From Rhodobacterales bacterium (lineage in GTDB: Bacteria > Pseudomonadota > Alphaproteobacteria > Rhodobacterales > Rhodobacteraceae), in assembly GCA_002748285.1 (NCBI GenBank), contig PDSA01000035.1, positions 1-55,663 of the forward strand: a stretch of DNA of 55,663 nt. Direction: 5' to 3'. Both the position numbers and the translations under genes were made by a program. Below, in pieces: positions 17,777 through 26,757 of this stretch. The notes beneath the pieces are model-generated. The model was not told the origin of the DNA, made no database searches, and was given only the letters and a program-made list of their open reading frames with translations. Within the stretch, counting starts at the first letter, position 1. Every line of letters begins with the position of its first letter.

Positions 17777-20700
17777 TTGCGATTTTCCAAACTCAGGCTA
17801 AACGGATTCAAAAGCTTCGTTGACCCAACCGATCTGGTGATCGCCGATGGGTTGACGGGCGTGGTCGGTCCCAATGGCTGCGGCAAATCCAACCTGTTGG
17901 AGGCGCTGCGCTGGGTGATGGGCGAAAGCCGGCCAACAGCGATGCGTGGCGGTGGCATGGAGGATGTGATCTTTGCCGGGGCCGCCACCCGTCCGGCGCG
18001 CAATTTTGCCGAAGTGTCGCTGAGCATCGACAATGCCGACCGTCTGGCCCCTGCTGGTTTCAATGATTCTGATACGCTGGAAATCGTGCGCCGCATCACC
18101 CGCGATGCTGGCAGCGCCTATAAGGCCAACGCAAAGGATGTGCGGGCGCGGGATGTGCAGATGCTGTTTGCCGATGCCTCGACCGGGTCGCATTCGCCGG
18201 CGCTGGTGCGTCAGGGGCAGATCAGCGAATTGATCAACGCTAAACCCAAGGCCCGGCGGCGCATTCTGGAAGAGGCCGCGGGCATTTCCGGCCTTTACCA
18301 GCGCCGTCACGAGGCCGAGCTGAAACTGAAAGGCACCGAAGCCAATCTGACCCGGGTCGAGGATGTGATCGAACAGCTGGCGGCGCAGTTGGCGCAGCTG
18401 GCCCGTCAGGCCCGTCAGGCTGCGCGGTATCGTGCCATCGGCGAAGAGCTGCGCAAATCCGAGGGGCTGTTGCTGTATCGCCGCTGGAAAGAGGCCGATG
18501 ACGCCGCCGCCGCCGCCCGTGCTGAGTTGACCGAGCGCACCACGCTGGCCGCCCGCGCCGAAACCGCCGCCCGGCAGGCCGCCAAGGCGCGTGAGGTGAG
18601 CGAAGGTAAGCTGCCGGCGTTGCGTGAAGAAGAGGCGGTTGCCGCCGCAGTGTTGCAGCGTCTGAGCGTGCAGCGTGATACCCTGAAGGATCAGGAAGCG
18701 CAGGCGTTGCAAATGATTGAAACCCTGACTAGGCGCATCACTCAGATGAGCCGCGATATGCAGCGCGAATCCGAACTGAACAAGGATGCCGGGGAAACCA
18801 TCGCCCGGCTGGAGTGGGAGCAAAGCCAGATTGCCAGGGCCGGTGAAGGCCATGACGAGCGTTTGCAGCAGGCGGCAAAAGATTCCAGCGATGCCGCCAG
18901 TATCCTGCAAAATCGCGAGGCCGAGCTGTCGCAAATGACCGAAGACGTTGCCCGGCTGGCGGCCCGGCACCACTCGGCGCATCGGTTGCAGCAGGACAGC
19001 CGCAAGGTGCTGGCCAAAAACGAATCTGACGCTGAGCGCGCCCGCGATGCGGTGGAACAATCCAAGCAGGCTTTGGCCCGGGCGGAGCAGGATTTCTCGA
19101 CGGCCCGGACGGCACAACGCGAGGCGACGGCGGCGGCTGAGGCGGCCGAGGCGGCTCTGCTGAAGGCCGATGAGGACCGCGCTCAGGCACAGGCCCGCGA
19201 GGCTGATGCCCGGGCCGAACGCAGCGAAGCCGAGGGCGAAGCCAGCGCGCTGCGGGCCGAGGTTGCTGCTCTGGCCAAGCTGGTCGAACGTGATACGGCC
19301 GAATCTGGGCAGGTTCTGGATATGGTGCAGGTCGAACCCGGCTATGAAAAGGCGCTGGGCGCGGCGCTGACGGATGATTTGCGTGCGCCCGAAGTCGGGC
19401 CCAAGGGGGCGTCTGGCTGGGTGGTTTTGCCCGCCTATCCGGTCACCCAAACCCTGCCCGAGGGCATCAGCGCCCTGACCAATCACGTCACCATCCCCGA
19501 GGTTTTGGTACGCCGGATGGGGCAGGTCGGGCTTGTCAGCGCTCAGGACGGGCCGCGTTTGCAGGCCGGTCTGAAGCCGGGGCAGCGGCTGGTCAGTCTG
19601 GAAGGCGATCTGTGGCGCTGGGACGGGTTCCGCGCCGGGGCCGAGGATGCGCCCAGTGCGGCGGCTCTGCGCCTGCAACAGCTCAACCGGCTGGTTGAGT
19701 TGAAACGCGATCTGGAAGAGGTCAATGCCCGCGCCGAGGGGGCTTTGCGTGCGCATGAGCTGTTGTCGCGTGAGTTAAAGCGCCTGACGCAAGAGGATCA
19801 GCAGGCCCGCGAGGCAAGGCGGCTGGCGGATCGTGCGGTCTCGGACGCCAACCGGGCGTTGTCGCGGGCCGAGGCGGATCAGAGCCTCGCCGCGGGCAAG
19901 CTGGAAAATCTGGGTCTGGCAGTGGCGCGGTTCGAGGAAGAAGCACGCGAGGCCCGCCAGCGGGTGCATGGGGCCGATCAGGCGGTGGCGGATCTGGAGG
20001 ATCTGGACAGCGCCCGGGCTCAGGTGGAAGACAGCAAAATGACGGTCGAGGCGGCGCGCATCACCATGATGAGCAAACGCACCGCCCATGATGAATTACG
20101 CCGTCAGGGCGAGGCGCGGCTGAAGCGCAGTCAGGAAATCATCAAGGAAATCTCGGGCTGGCGTCATCGTCTGGACACGGCGGAACAGCGCATCGCCGAG
20201 TTGACCGAGCGCAGGGCGCAATCGGAAGGCGATCTGAAACAGGCCAGCGCCGCGCCCGATGAAATCGCCGCCAAACGTGACGAGTTGACCCGCGCGATTG
20301 AGGTCGCCGAAACCCGCCGCCGCAATGCCGCCGATGCGCTGGCCGAGGCCGAGGCCGGGTTGCGCGAGGCGATTGATCAGGAACGCCAGGCGGAACGTGC
20401 GGCGTCTGAGGCCCGCGAGGCCCGCGCTCGTTCCGAGGCTCGCACCGATGCTGCCAGTGAAACCGTGACCTATACCGTTGAGCGGATTGAGGAAGAGCTG
20501 CAAACCACGCCGCAAAAGCTGCTGCATGATCTGGGGGGCGACCCCGATCAGATGCCGCATTCCGAGAAAATCGAGGCGGATGTCAACCGTCTGAAACGTC
20601 AGCGCGATGCGCTGGGCGCGGTCAATTTGCGGGCCGAAGAGGATGCCCGCGAGGTTCAGCAGGAATATGACACGTTGCAGGCCGAAAAGACTGATCTGGA

Positions 20701-21123
20701 AGAGGCCACCAAGACCCTGCGCACCGGCATTGCCAGCCTCAACCGCGAGGGGCGCGAGCGGCTGCTGACCGCGTTTGAGCAGGTGAACGCCAATTTCGGC
20801 ATGTTATTTTCGCATCTGTTTGGCGGCGGCGAGGCCAAGCTGGTGCTGGTCGAAAGCGACGATCCGCTTGAGGCCGGTCTGGAAATCATGTGCCAGCCGC
20901 CGGGCAAAAAGCTGTCGACTCTGTCGCTGCTGTCGGGGGGCGAGCAAACCCTGACCGCGATGGCGCTGATTTTTGCGGTGTTTCTGGCCAATCCGGCTCC
21001 GATCTGTGTGCTGGACGAGGTCGACGCGCCGCTGGATGACTGTTTGGCGTGACCATGGCCGAGCGCGGGGTCAGTCAGCTGGTCAGCGTTGATCTGAAAA
21101 AGGCGGAAGCTTTGGTGGCGTGA
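17777..21123 (+). pseudogene. smc: smc, chromosome segregation ATPase with out-of-frame deletion near the C-terminus
   Basis: Nearly full-length SMC: N-terminal MRFSKLRLNGFKSFVDPTDL, Walker A GPNGCGKSN at 31-39, long coiled coils rich in Ala/Glu/Arg, a hinge near 500-640 (EPGYEKALGAALTDDLRAPE), and the C-terminal head with LLSGGEQTLTAMAL near 1050 and Walker B VLDEVDAPLDD near 1077. After DD the frame ends at 21052 (CLA-stop). Another frame gives FGVTMAERGVSQLVSVDL to a TGA at 21121-21123, the normal end. About 36 codons (near 109 bases) holding the D-loop partner and H-loop are missing at about 21040. Start is TTG with GGTAAG upstream. If real, the ATPase head could not work. Confidence 0.88.
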
Positions 21124-21169
21124 GGGGCAGGTCATTGCGCAGCGCCGCTGGGCGCGGTAAGTCCGGCGC

Positions 21170-21754
21170 ATGGAGTTGAAGATTGATTTCACCACCGGGG
21201 CCGTGGCCCATCGTCGCCAGTTCGGAGGCGGGCGGGGGCAGGCTTTGCCCCGCGCCATTGGCATGAAGAACGGCAAAACGCCGGATGTGGTGGATGCCAC
21301 TGCCGGGCTGGGGCGGGATAGTTTTCTGCTGGCCTCGCTGGGGGCGCGGGTGACGATGATCGAGCGCTCGGAACACATGCATGCGCTGCTGGCCGAGGCT
21401 CTGGCCCGTGCTGCTGACAGCCCGATTGCCGATATCATTGCCCGTATGACTCTGCTGCATGGCGATGCCAAAGAGCTGTTGGCCGATCTGAACCCCGAGG
21501 TGGTGCTGGTCGATCCGATGCACCCGCCCCGCAGCAAATCGGCGCTGGTGAAAAAGGAGATGCGTCTGATCCGCGAGATTGTCGGGGTGGATGCGGATGC
21601 TCCGGCGCTGATGCACGCGGCCCTTGCTCATGCGCGCAAACGGGTGGTGCTGAAATGGCCGCAAAAGGCGGTACCGATGGCTGGGTTGCCGCGCCCTTCG
21701 CACCAGATCAGCGGCAAATCCACCCGTTATGATGTGTTTGTCTGTAGGGGGTAG
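21170..21754 (+). CDS. rsmJ: 16S rRNA (guanine-1516-N2) methyltransferase RsmJ
   Basis: A 194-residue RsmJ/YhiQ homolog: LKIDFTTGAVAHRRQFGGGRGQALPRAIG at the start, SAM site VVDATAGLGRDSFLLASLGA near 40-60, then VVLVDPMHPPRSKSALVKKEMR. These are signature blocks of the family. It lacks the ~50-residue N-terminal part present in E. coli RsmJ, as is common for alphaproteobacterial forms. It follows smc by 46 bases on the same strand. Confidence 0.85.
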   Translation: MELKIDFTTGAVAHRRQFGGGRGQALPRAIGMKNGKTPDVVDATAGLGRDSFLLASLGARVTMIERSEHMHALLAEALARAADSPIADIIARMTLLHGDAKELLADLNPEVVLVDPMHPPRSKSALVKKEMRLIREIVGVDADAPALMHAALAHARKRVVLKWPQKAVPMAGLPRPSHQISGKSTRYDVFVCRG

Positions 21755-21770
21755 GCAGGCGCAGCCCGGC
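21754..21770 (+). repeat. partial copy of the dispersed GC-rich repeat
   Basis: GGCAGGCGCAGCCCGGC just past the rsmJ stop equals the outer half of the repeat seen in reverse at 37234-37250; a 14-base version recurs at 37350-37363. Confidence 0.45.
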
Positions 21771-21813
21771 GTTCTCTATATCAATCATTGGGGTGTGACG
21801 TTCTTCAGAAGCC

Positions 21814-22362
21814 TCACAAATCCGCCAGCTTTTGCTGCAACGCCGCAAGCTGCTGTTTGATCTCGGCAATCTCATCGCTTGCGGGTTCGGCTTTGGGCTC
21901 AGCGGCAGGCTCGGCCTCGGTCTGGCCCGGCATGAATGCCTGCATCATCTGCCCATAAATCCCGCCATAGGTCTTTTGCCATTCAGCCGGATCGCCAAAG
22001 CCCATCCCGGCCCCCAACCCGCCCGAGAGCTGCTCAAGCATATTGGTCTGCTGGGTGACAAACGCATCATATGAGCGCGACAGGAATTCGGGCAGCAGGT
22101 TCTGGCTGCTGGAATTATACGAGCGCACCAGACCGGTCAGCAGATTGATCGGCAACATATTTTCGCCGCTGCCCTGCTGTTCGGTGATGATCTGCAACAG
22201 ATATTGCCGGGTCAGATCCTGATCGGTTTTGCGATCGCGAATCTCGACATCTTTGCCATCACGGATCAGATCGGCCACCTCATCCAGTGTGACATATTCG
22301 CTGCTGTTGGTGTTATAAAGACGCCGGCTGGCATAGCGTTTGATCAGGATTTTATCGGACAT
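21814..22362 (-). CDS. phaR: polyhydroxyalkanoate synthesis repressor PhaR
   Basis: A 182-residue PhaR. The N-terminal DNA-binding domain reads ILIKRYASRRLYNTNSSEYVTLDEVADLIRDGKDVEIRDRKTDQDLTRQYLLQI (residues 4-58), followed by the PHB-binding regulatory segment and an acidic/Ala tail with a C-terminal coiled coil (EIAEIKQQLAALQQKL). PhaR represses phasin and its own gene and is released by nascent PHB. It is last in the phaC-phasin-phasin-phaR series on this strand, behind the phasin terminator, so it probably has its own promoter. Confidence 0.95.
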   Translation of the reverse strand: MSDKILIKRYASRRLYNTNSSEYVTLDEVADLIRDGKDVEIRDRKTDQDLTRQYLLQIITEQQGSGENMLPINLLTGLVRSYNSSSQNLLPEFLSRSYDAFVTQQTNMLEQLSGGLGAGMGFGDPAEWQKTYGGIYGQMMQAFMPGQTEAEPAAEPKAEPASDEIAEIKQQLAALQQKLADL

Positions 22363-22412
22363 GGGCGGGCCTGTTTGTTGGATCGGGACCAGCCTAACCG
22401 ATTATCCTAACA

Positions 22413-22443
22413 TAAAAAAGGGGCCTGTGTGACACAGACCCCT
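22413..22443 (-). terminator. intrinsic terminator of first phasin gene
   Basis: Minus strand: AGGGG-x-CTGTG stem with a 3-base loop (22443-22419; one mismatch) followed directly by TTTTTT (22418-22413). A textbook rho-independent terminator 20 bases after the phasin stop. Confidence 0.85.
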
Positions 22444-22464
22444 GATTGGTTGGGTTGAGTAAAA

Positions 22465-22860
22465 TCAGCCCTTGGTCTTTTTGGTGATCTCGTCCTGCAC
22501 GTCTTTGCTGGCGGCGGCGAACAGCTCGATGGTTTTTTCCTGGGCTGCTTTGGCCACTTCGGCATAGGCGGCGAATTTATCCTGCATGGCCTGAGCCTGC
22601 TCGGCGCTGAAAGCAGCGGCCACATCGGCCATGTCGCTGGCTTTGGTGCCGGCTTTGCTTTCGACTTTTTTCAGGGTTTCGGTGGTCCAGTCGCTGGTCA
22701 GCTCGGCGTTTTTGCGGGCGGCGTCCAGGGCGATTTTGGCCAGTTTCGAGTTAAAATCAGCCGCATTGGTCAGTGCGTCATCAATCGCTGAGGTGTCAAA
22801 TTTCATGTTTTCCATGAAGGTTTTGGCTGCTTTGGTGAAATCAAAATCATTGTTAGACAT
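22465..22860 (-). CDS. phasin family protein
   Basis: A 131-residue amphipathic helical phasin (Phasin_2-like): DFTKAAKTFMENMKFDTSAIDDALTNAADFNSKLAKIALDAARKNAELTSDWTTETLKKVESKAG, ending in a Lys-rich tail. Phasins coat PHB granules and set their number and size. It shares KIAL-AARKNAELTS-W--ETL with the neighbouring phasin, so the two are tandem duplicates. Own operator upstream and own terminator downstream indicate a separate, strongly expressed transcript. Confidence 0.88.
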   Translation of the reverse strand: MSNNDFDFTKAAKTFMENMKFDTSAIDDALTNAADFNSKLAKIALDAARKNAELTSDWTTETLKKVESKAGTKASDMADVAAAFSAEQAQAMQDKFAAYAEVAKAAQEKTIELFAAASKDVQDEITKKTKG

Positions 22861-22902
22861 GGGGTTGGTCCTTGTGGGTTGTCAAATTGGATTGAGGATT
22901 AG

Positions 22903-22964
22903 ATAAATGCTGCGCTGCGGCATGTCAAGGAAAATTGCTGCACTGCGGCAAGGTTTATGCAGCA
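22903..22964 (-). promoter_or_regulatory. TGC-rich probable PhaR operator/promoter of first phasin gene
   Basis: ATAAATGCTGCGCTGCGGCA, then TTGCTGCACTGCGGCAAGG, then ATGCAGC about 45 bases before the phasin ATG. The first unit recurs nearly unchanged before the second phasin gene. PhaR of Paracoccus is known to bind TGC-rich sites upstream of phasin genes; assignment here is by that analogy. Confidence 0.65.
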
Positions 22965-22965
22965 A

Positions 22966-22996
22966 CAAAAAAAGGCCCCCTGCAAGCAGAGGGGCC
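22966..22996 (-). terminator. intrinsic terminator of second phasin gene
   Basis: Minus strand: GGCCCC/GGGGCC extended by CTGC/GCAG with one bulge (22996-22974), then seven T residues (22973-22967). It separates the two phasin transcripts. Confidence 0.85.
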
Positions 22997-23030
22997 CCAG
23001 TTCTCAGGGAGGAAGAAAAAATATCTGAAT

Positions 23031-23450
23031 TCAAGAGGCTGCTTTGGCCACGGCCTTGGCTTTTTTGCTGATCTCGGTCTGCACGCTCTGCCCGGCGCTC
23101 ATGCACAGTTCGTTGACTTGCATTTGCGCGGCCTTGGCGGTTTCGACATAGGCCATCAGCTTTTCCGGCATCGCCTGCGCCTGATCGGTCAGGAAATCCG
23201 AGGCCGCCGTGACGTATTCACCGGCGTCTTTGCGTGGCTGGTTGTTGGCGGCGACCTTTTCCAGAGTCTCCATTGCCCAGCCGGAAGTCAGCTCAGCGTT
23301 TTTGCGCGCGGTGGACAGGGCGATTTTGCTCAGATCAGCGTGAAAGGCGCTGGCCGCTTCGGCAGCGTCCTGAAAGATTTTATTGTCGATTTGAAATGCG
23401 CCCATCAGGGCCTTGGCAGTTTTGGGCAGGTCAGAATTCTGTTTGGCCAT
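23031..23450 (-). CDS. phasin family protein (second copy)
   Basis: A 139-residue phasin: MAKQNSDLPKTAKALMGAFQ, then FHADLSKIALSTARKNAELTSGWAMETLEKVAANNQ and ASDFLTDQAQAMPEKLMAYVETAKAAQMQVNELCMSAG. Start chosen at the ATG at 23450, which has AGGAG nine bases upstream, rather than an earlier codon at 23525 lacking a site and overlapping the operator. A tandem paralogue of the gene at 22465-22860, with matching operator and terminator architecture. Confidence 0.85.
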   Translation of the reverse strand: MAKQNSDLPKTAKALMGAFQIDNKIFQDAAEAASAFHADLSKIALSTARKNAELTSGWAMETLEKVAANNQPRKDAGEYVTAASDFLTDQAQAMPEKLMAYVETAKAAQMQVNELCMSAGQSVQTEISKKAKAVAKAAS

Positions 23451-23513
23451 GAGGGTGCTCCTAGACGCAGAGTTGGTGTGAGTGGTGGTTTTTTGCGTGT
23501 GTGGAGTAGACGA

Positions 23514-23575
23514 TAAATGCTGCACCGCGGCATTTCAAGCGAAAAATGCGGTGGTGCAGCGATTATTTTGCAAAA
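23514..23575 (-). promoter_or_regulatory. TGC-rich probable PhaR operator/promoter of second phasin gene
   Basis: ATAAATGCTGCACCGCGGCA is followed by AATGCGGTGGTGCAGCGAT, an imperfect inverted copy, so the site is a near-palindrome of about 45 bp. The left half differs from the operator of the first phasin gene by only two bases. Lies about 65 bases before the phasin ATG. Confidence 0.65.
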
Positions 23576-23585
23576 GTCTTTGGCA

Positions 23586-25355
23586 TCAGAGCCTTACATA
23601 ACGCCCCGGTGCGGGTTCGATCTCGGGGTAATCCTCCGAACCCAGCTGGCGTGCCGGGACGTTGCGCTTTTGATCGTCTTTCAGCCAGAGTGCCCAACGC
23701 CGCCACCAGCTCTTTTTCTCAAAGCTGGCATTTTCCAGCCAGAAATCAGGATCGTGCGGCGAATCGGGGTTATGCCAATGGCCGTATTTATCCTTGGCTG
23801 CCGGGTTGACGATGCCGGCGATGTGGCCGCTTTCGGACAGCACAAAGGTGCTCTCGCCGCGCACCTTGGCCAGCCCTTTAAACGTGCTTTTCCACGGCGC
23901 GATATGGTCCTGAATGGTGGAAACCGCGAAAATCGGCACTTTGATTGCGACCAAACGCAGATTTTCACCCAACAGCTCGAATTCCCCATTCACCAGTTGA
24001 TTTTCGACATAAAGCTTTTCCAGATACTCGACCGCCATACGCGCCGGCAGGTTGGTCGAATCGCTGTTCCATTGCAGCAGATCAAACACCGGGGGCGCTT
24101 CGCCCATCATGTAAGAGCGCACCGACGGCCCGTAAACAAGATCATTGGCCCGCAGATAGCTAAAGCTTTTCGACATGAAATACTTGTCCAGATAGCCATG
24201 CTCGGCCACTTCTTTTTTGATGCCGACCAAAAAGCCCGGCTCCAGAAACGCGCCCAGCTCGCCGGGTTCGGCGAAATCGGTCATGGTGGTAAAGAAGGTG
24301 GCTTTGTTGACCTTGTGATCCTGCCCGGTCGCGGTCAGATAAGCCAGCCCGCAGGTTAGCAAAGTGCCGCCGATGCAGAACCCGACACAGTTGGCGCTGT
24401 CCTGCCCGGTGATCTTCAGCACGGTGTCCAGCGCCGTCAGCCAGCCCTCTTGCAGATAGGTGTCCATCCCGCAATCGGCATAGCTGGCATCGGGGTTGAC
24501 CCAGGAAATCATGAACACCGTATGCCCCTGATCCACGGCATATTTCACCAGCGAGTTTTCCGGCCGCAAATCGAGAATATAGTATTTGTTGATCCAGGGC
24601 GGGCAAATCAGCAGCGGTTTGGCGTAAACCTTAGGCGTTGTGGGGCTGTATTGGATCAGCTGGAACATGCGGTTTTCGTAAACCACCGCGCCTTTTGTGG
24701 CGGCGATATCCTCACCCACGGTAAAGGCATCGGGTTGGGCCAGCGTCACTGCCAGCCCCTTTTTGTTTTTCTCAAGATCGCGCACCAGATTTTCCAGCCC
24801 GTCCACCAGAGACTGCCCATCGGTTTCCAGCGCCCGGTCCAGCGCATCCGGGTTGGTGGCCAGAAAATTGGTCGGGGCGAACATGTCGATCATCTGCTTG
24901 GCGAAAAAATCCACCTTTTCGCGCTCTTTCTGCGGCAAATGCGTCATGTTTTCGGTGATCGAGGAAATGGTCTCGCTGGCCAGCTGGTATTGACGGCGGA
25001 TCATGCTGAAATAGGGGTTGCTCTCCCATTTCTGGTTTTTGAAACGCCGGTCGCGGATCGGGGGGTCTTCGGGAGTGTAGTCTCCGGTGGCGATGCTGTC
25101 TTGCATATCGGCCCAGTTTCTCAGGCTTTCGGTCCAGTAATGGATCTGAGCCTCCATGATCCGGGCCGGATTGCTGATCATTTCGGCAAAATAGGCCGCA
25201 GCGGCCCGTCTGTAAAATTGCAAATCAGGGGCGTCCAGATGGACATTGTGGCCCTCCTGTTCAGAAAGAGCCGCCACCATCCTTTGCGTCAGCGCGTTGA
25301 TTTTATTGAGGTTTTCAGCAAGTTTATCCGTATTCGGTGTCGCAATATCAGGCAT
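23586..25355 (-). CDS. phaC: class I poly(3-hydroxyalkanoate) synthase PhaC
   Basis: A 589-residue class I synthase polymerising 3-hydroxybutyryl-CoA into PHB on the granule surface. The N-terminal ~180 residues contain the PhaC_N block with ISNPARIMEAQIHYW and FFAKQMIDMFAPTNFLATNP. The lipase-like box is VGFCIGG with catalytic Cys at residue 327; STIQDHIAPW supplies the Asp and SESGHIAGIVNP the His. Length and order are normal. It is divergent from phaZ across a 90-bp gap, so synthesis and breakdown genes share a control region. Confidence 0.97.
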   Translation of the reverse strand: MPDIATPNTDKLAENLNKINALTQRMVAALSEQEGHNVHLDAPDLQFYRRAAAAYFAEMISNPARIMEAQIHYWTESLRNWADMQDSIATGDYTPEDPPIRDRRFKNQKWESNPYFSMIRRQYQLASETISSITENMTHLPQKEREKVDFFAKQMIDMFAPTNFLATNPDALDRALETDGQSLVDGLENLVRDLEKNKKGLAVTLAQPDAFTVGEDIAATKGAVVYENRMFQLIQYSPTTPKVYAKPLLICPPWINKYYILDLRPENSLVKYAVDQGHTVFMISWVNPDASYADCGMDTYLQEGWLTALDTVLKITGQDSANCVGFCIGGTLLTCGLAYLTATGQDHKVNKATFFTTMTDFAEPGELGAFLEPGFLVGIKKEVAEHGYLDKYFMSKSFSYLRANDLVYGPSVRSYMMGEAPPVFDLLQWNSDSTNLPARMAVEYLEKLYVENQLVNGEFELLGENLRLVAIKVPIFAVSTIQDHIAPWKSTFKGLAKVRGESTFVLSESGHIAGIVNPAAKDKYGHWHNPDSPHDPDFWLENASFEKKSWWRRWALWLKDDQKRNVPARQLGSEDYPEIEPAPGRYVRL

Positions 25356-25445
25356 GAAGAAATGTCCATTTGCAGAAGTTATGAAGGCTACTTATACAAT
25401 AGCATATGAATTGAAACGAGAATATTGCAAGAAGGGTCTGCCCCT

Positions 25446-26579
25446 ATGACAATCTATGATATGAATGAAAGCCTGCGTCAGAGCAGCGCCTGGATGGGCG
25501 CGACGGCCAAGGCTTTCTGGCAAAACCCGATCTTTGCGCTCTCGCCCAGCCCGCTGCCGTCTTTGCTGGCCGCCTGGGGCGAAGTTACCGAACATGCCTG
25601 CGAGCGCATCGTGGCCAAGCCGGATTGGGGGATCGACAGCGTGGTCTCCAAGGGTCGCGATTATGTGGTGACCAAACAGACCGAGCTGGAGCATCCGTTT
25701 TGCGATCTGATCCATTTCACCGCGGATCGAGATCGTCCGGTGACGCGGCGGATTTTGGTGATTGCGCCGATGTCGGGCCATTACGCCACCCTGACCCGCA
25801 AAACCGTGGCCAGCCTACTGCCCAACTGTGATGTGTATGTGACCGAGTGGAAAAACGCCCGGGATGTGCCGGTGTCCGAGGGCAAGTTTGATGTTGAGGA
25901 TTACGTTCAGCATCTGGTGGATTTTTTCAAATATCTGGGCGAGGATATTCACGTTATCGCGGTTTGTCAGCCGGTGCCTCTGGCGTTGGTGGCCACGGCG
26001 ATGCTGGCGCAAGAGGGGGCGCCGACTCCGCGCAGTCTGACCCTGATCGGCGGCCCGGTTGACCCCGAGGCCAACCCCACCGGCGTGACCAATTTCAGCG
26101 CCAAAGTCACCACCGGCAATCTTGAGGCCAGCGTGATCCAGCCTGTTGGTTTTTCTTATCCCGGGGTGGGGCGCAAAGTGTATCCGGGGGCGACTCAGCT
26201 CGCTTCTTTCATGTCGATGAATGTCGACAACCACGCCGAGGCATTTCGCAAGCAGGTTTCTGATGTGGCGCAGGGCAATGTTGCCGACAGCTCCCGCCAT
26301 GACCGGTTTTATGATGAATATCTGGCGGTGATGGATATGCCCGCTGAATTTTACCTGTCCACGGTCGAGCGGATTTTCAAAAACCGCGAAGTCGCCCGGA
26401 ATTGTTTTACCGTCAAGGGCAAGCCGGTTGATATTACCCCCAATGCCGGCCATTACGGTATTTTCAGCGGCTCGACCTGGCGTGACGACATCCGCCCGGC
26501 GGTGTTGGGCTTTATCGACAAGCACAATAAACAGGCGGGCAAAAAGGCTGGCAAAGCCAAAACCGGCCAAAAGCCTTAA
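25446..26579 (+). CDS. phaZ: intracellular PHB depolymerase PhaZ with an apparent internal in-frame deletion
   Basis: A 377-residue PHB_depo-type protein: YDMNESLRQSSAWMGATAKAFWQNP at the start, LVIAPMSGHYATLTRKTV near 104-121, DVYVTEWKNARDVP, the catalytic Cys174 in VIAVCQPVP, and PNAGHYGIFSG with catalytic His336. Family members are about 410-420 residues. Between GKPVDIT and PNAGHYG the usual ~40-residue block with TVEGxxDDI, which carries the catalytic Asp, is absent. The frame is kept. As it stands the protein would lack its triad Asp. The ATG at 25446 follows GAAGGG; the earlier codon at 25425 is weaker. Confidence 0.88.
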   Translation: MTIYDMNESLRQSSAWMGATAKAFWQNPIFALSPSPLPSLLAAWGEVTEHACERIVAKPDWGIDSVVSKGRDYVVTKQTELEHPFCDLIHFTADRDRPVTRRILVIAPMSGHYATLTRKTVASLLPNCDVYVTEWKNARDVPVSEGKFDVEDYVQHLVDFFKYLGEDIHVIAVCQPVPLALVATAMLAQEGAPTPRSLTLIGGPVDPEANPTGVTNFSAKVTTGNLEASVIQPVGFSYPGVGRKVYPGATQLASFMSMNVDNHAEAFRKQVSDVAQGNVADSSRHDRFYDEYLAVMDMPAEFYLSTVERIFKNREVARNCFTVKGKPVDITPNAGHYGIFSGSTWRDDIRPAVLGFIDKHNKQAGKKAGKAKTGQKP

Positions 26580-26604
26580 AGCGTTAGCGGATTGTAGCTG
26601 AAAA

Positions 26605-26632
26605 GAGGAGGGATTTATTTCCTCCTTTTTTG
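26605..26632 (+). terminator. intrinsic terminator of phaZ
   Basis: GGAGGGA / TTTCCTCC stem with a short A/T loop followed by TTTTTT, 25 bases after the phaZ stop on the same strand. Confidence 0.85.
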
Positions 26633-26667
26633 TTTTCGTTTTATATTACAATGCCTTATGTGTTTAG

Positions 26668-26713
26668 TTGCGATTCATTATCAATCTTATTTACAAATGC
26701 AAATAATTCTCAT
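26668..26713 (+). promoter_or_regulatory. Fur/Mur-like boxes upstream of the metal ABC importer
   Basis: Two AT-rich sites, TTGCGATTCATTATCAATC (26668-26686) and ATGCAAATAATTCTCAT (26697-26713), 45-90 bases before the first importer gene. The second resembles the TGCAAAT-type Mur-responsive sequences described upstream of alphaproteobacterial sitABCD; the first contains a Fur-like ATTATCAAT. Prediction by resemblance only. Confidence 0.55.
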
Positions 26714-26757
26714 ATTCAATTCGTATCTTTTCGATTTGCCAAAGGGAATCACCTATC

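Noticed and set aside
17798..19756. 652-codon frame antisense to smc
   Set aside because: Shadow of the coiled-coil region; no domains.
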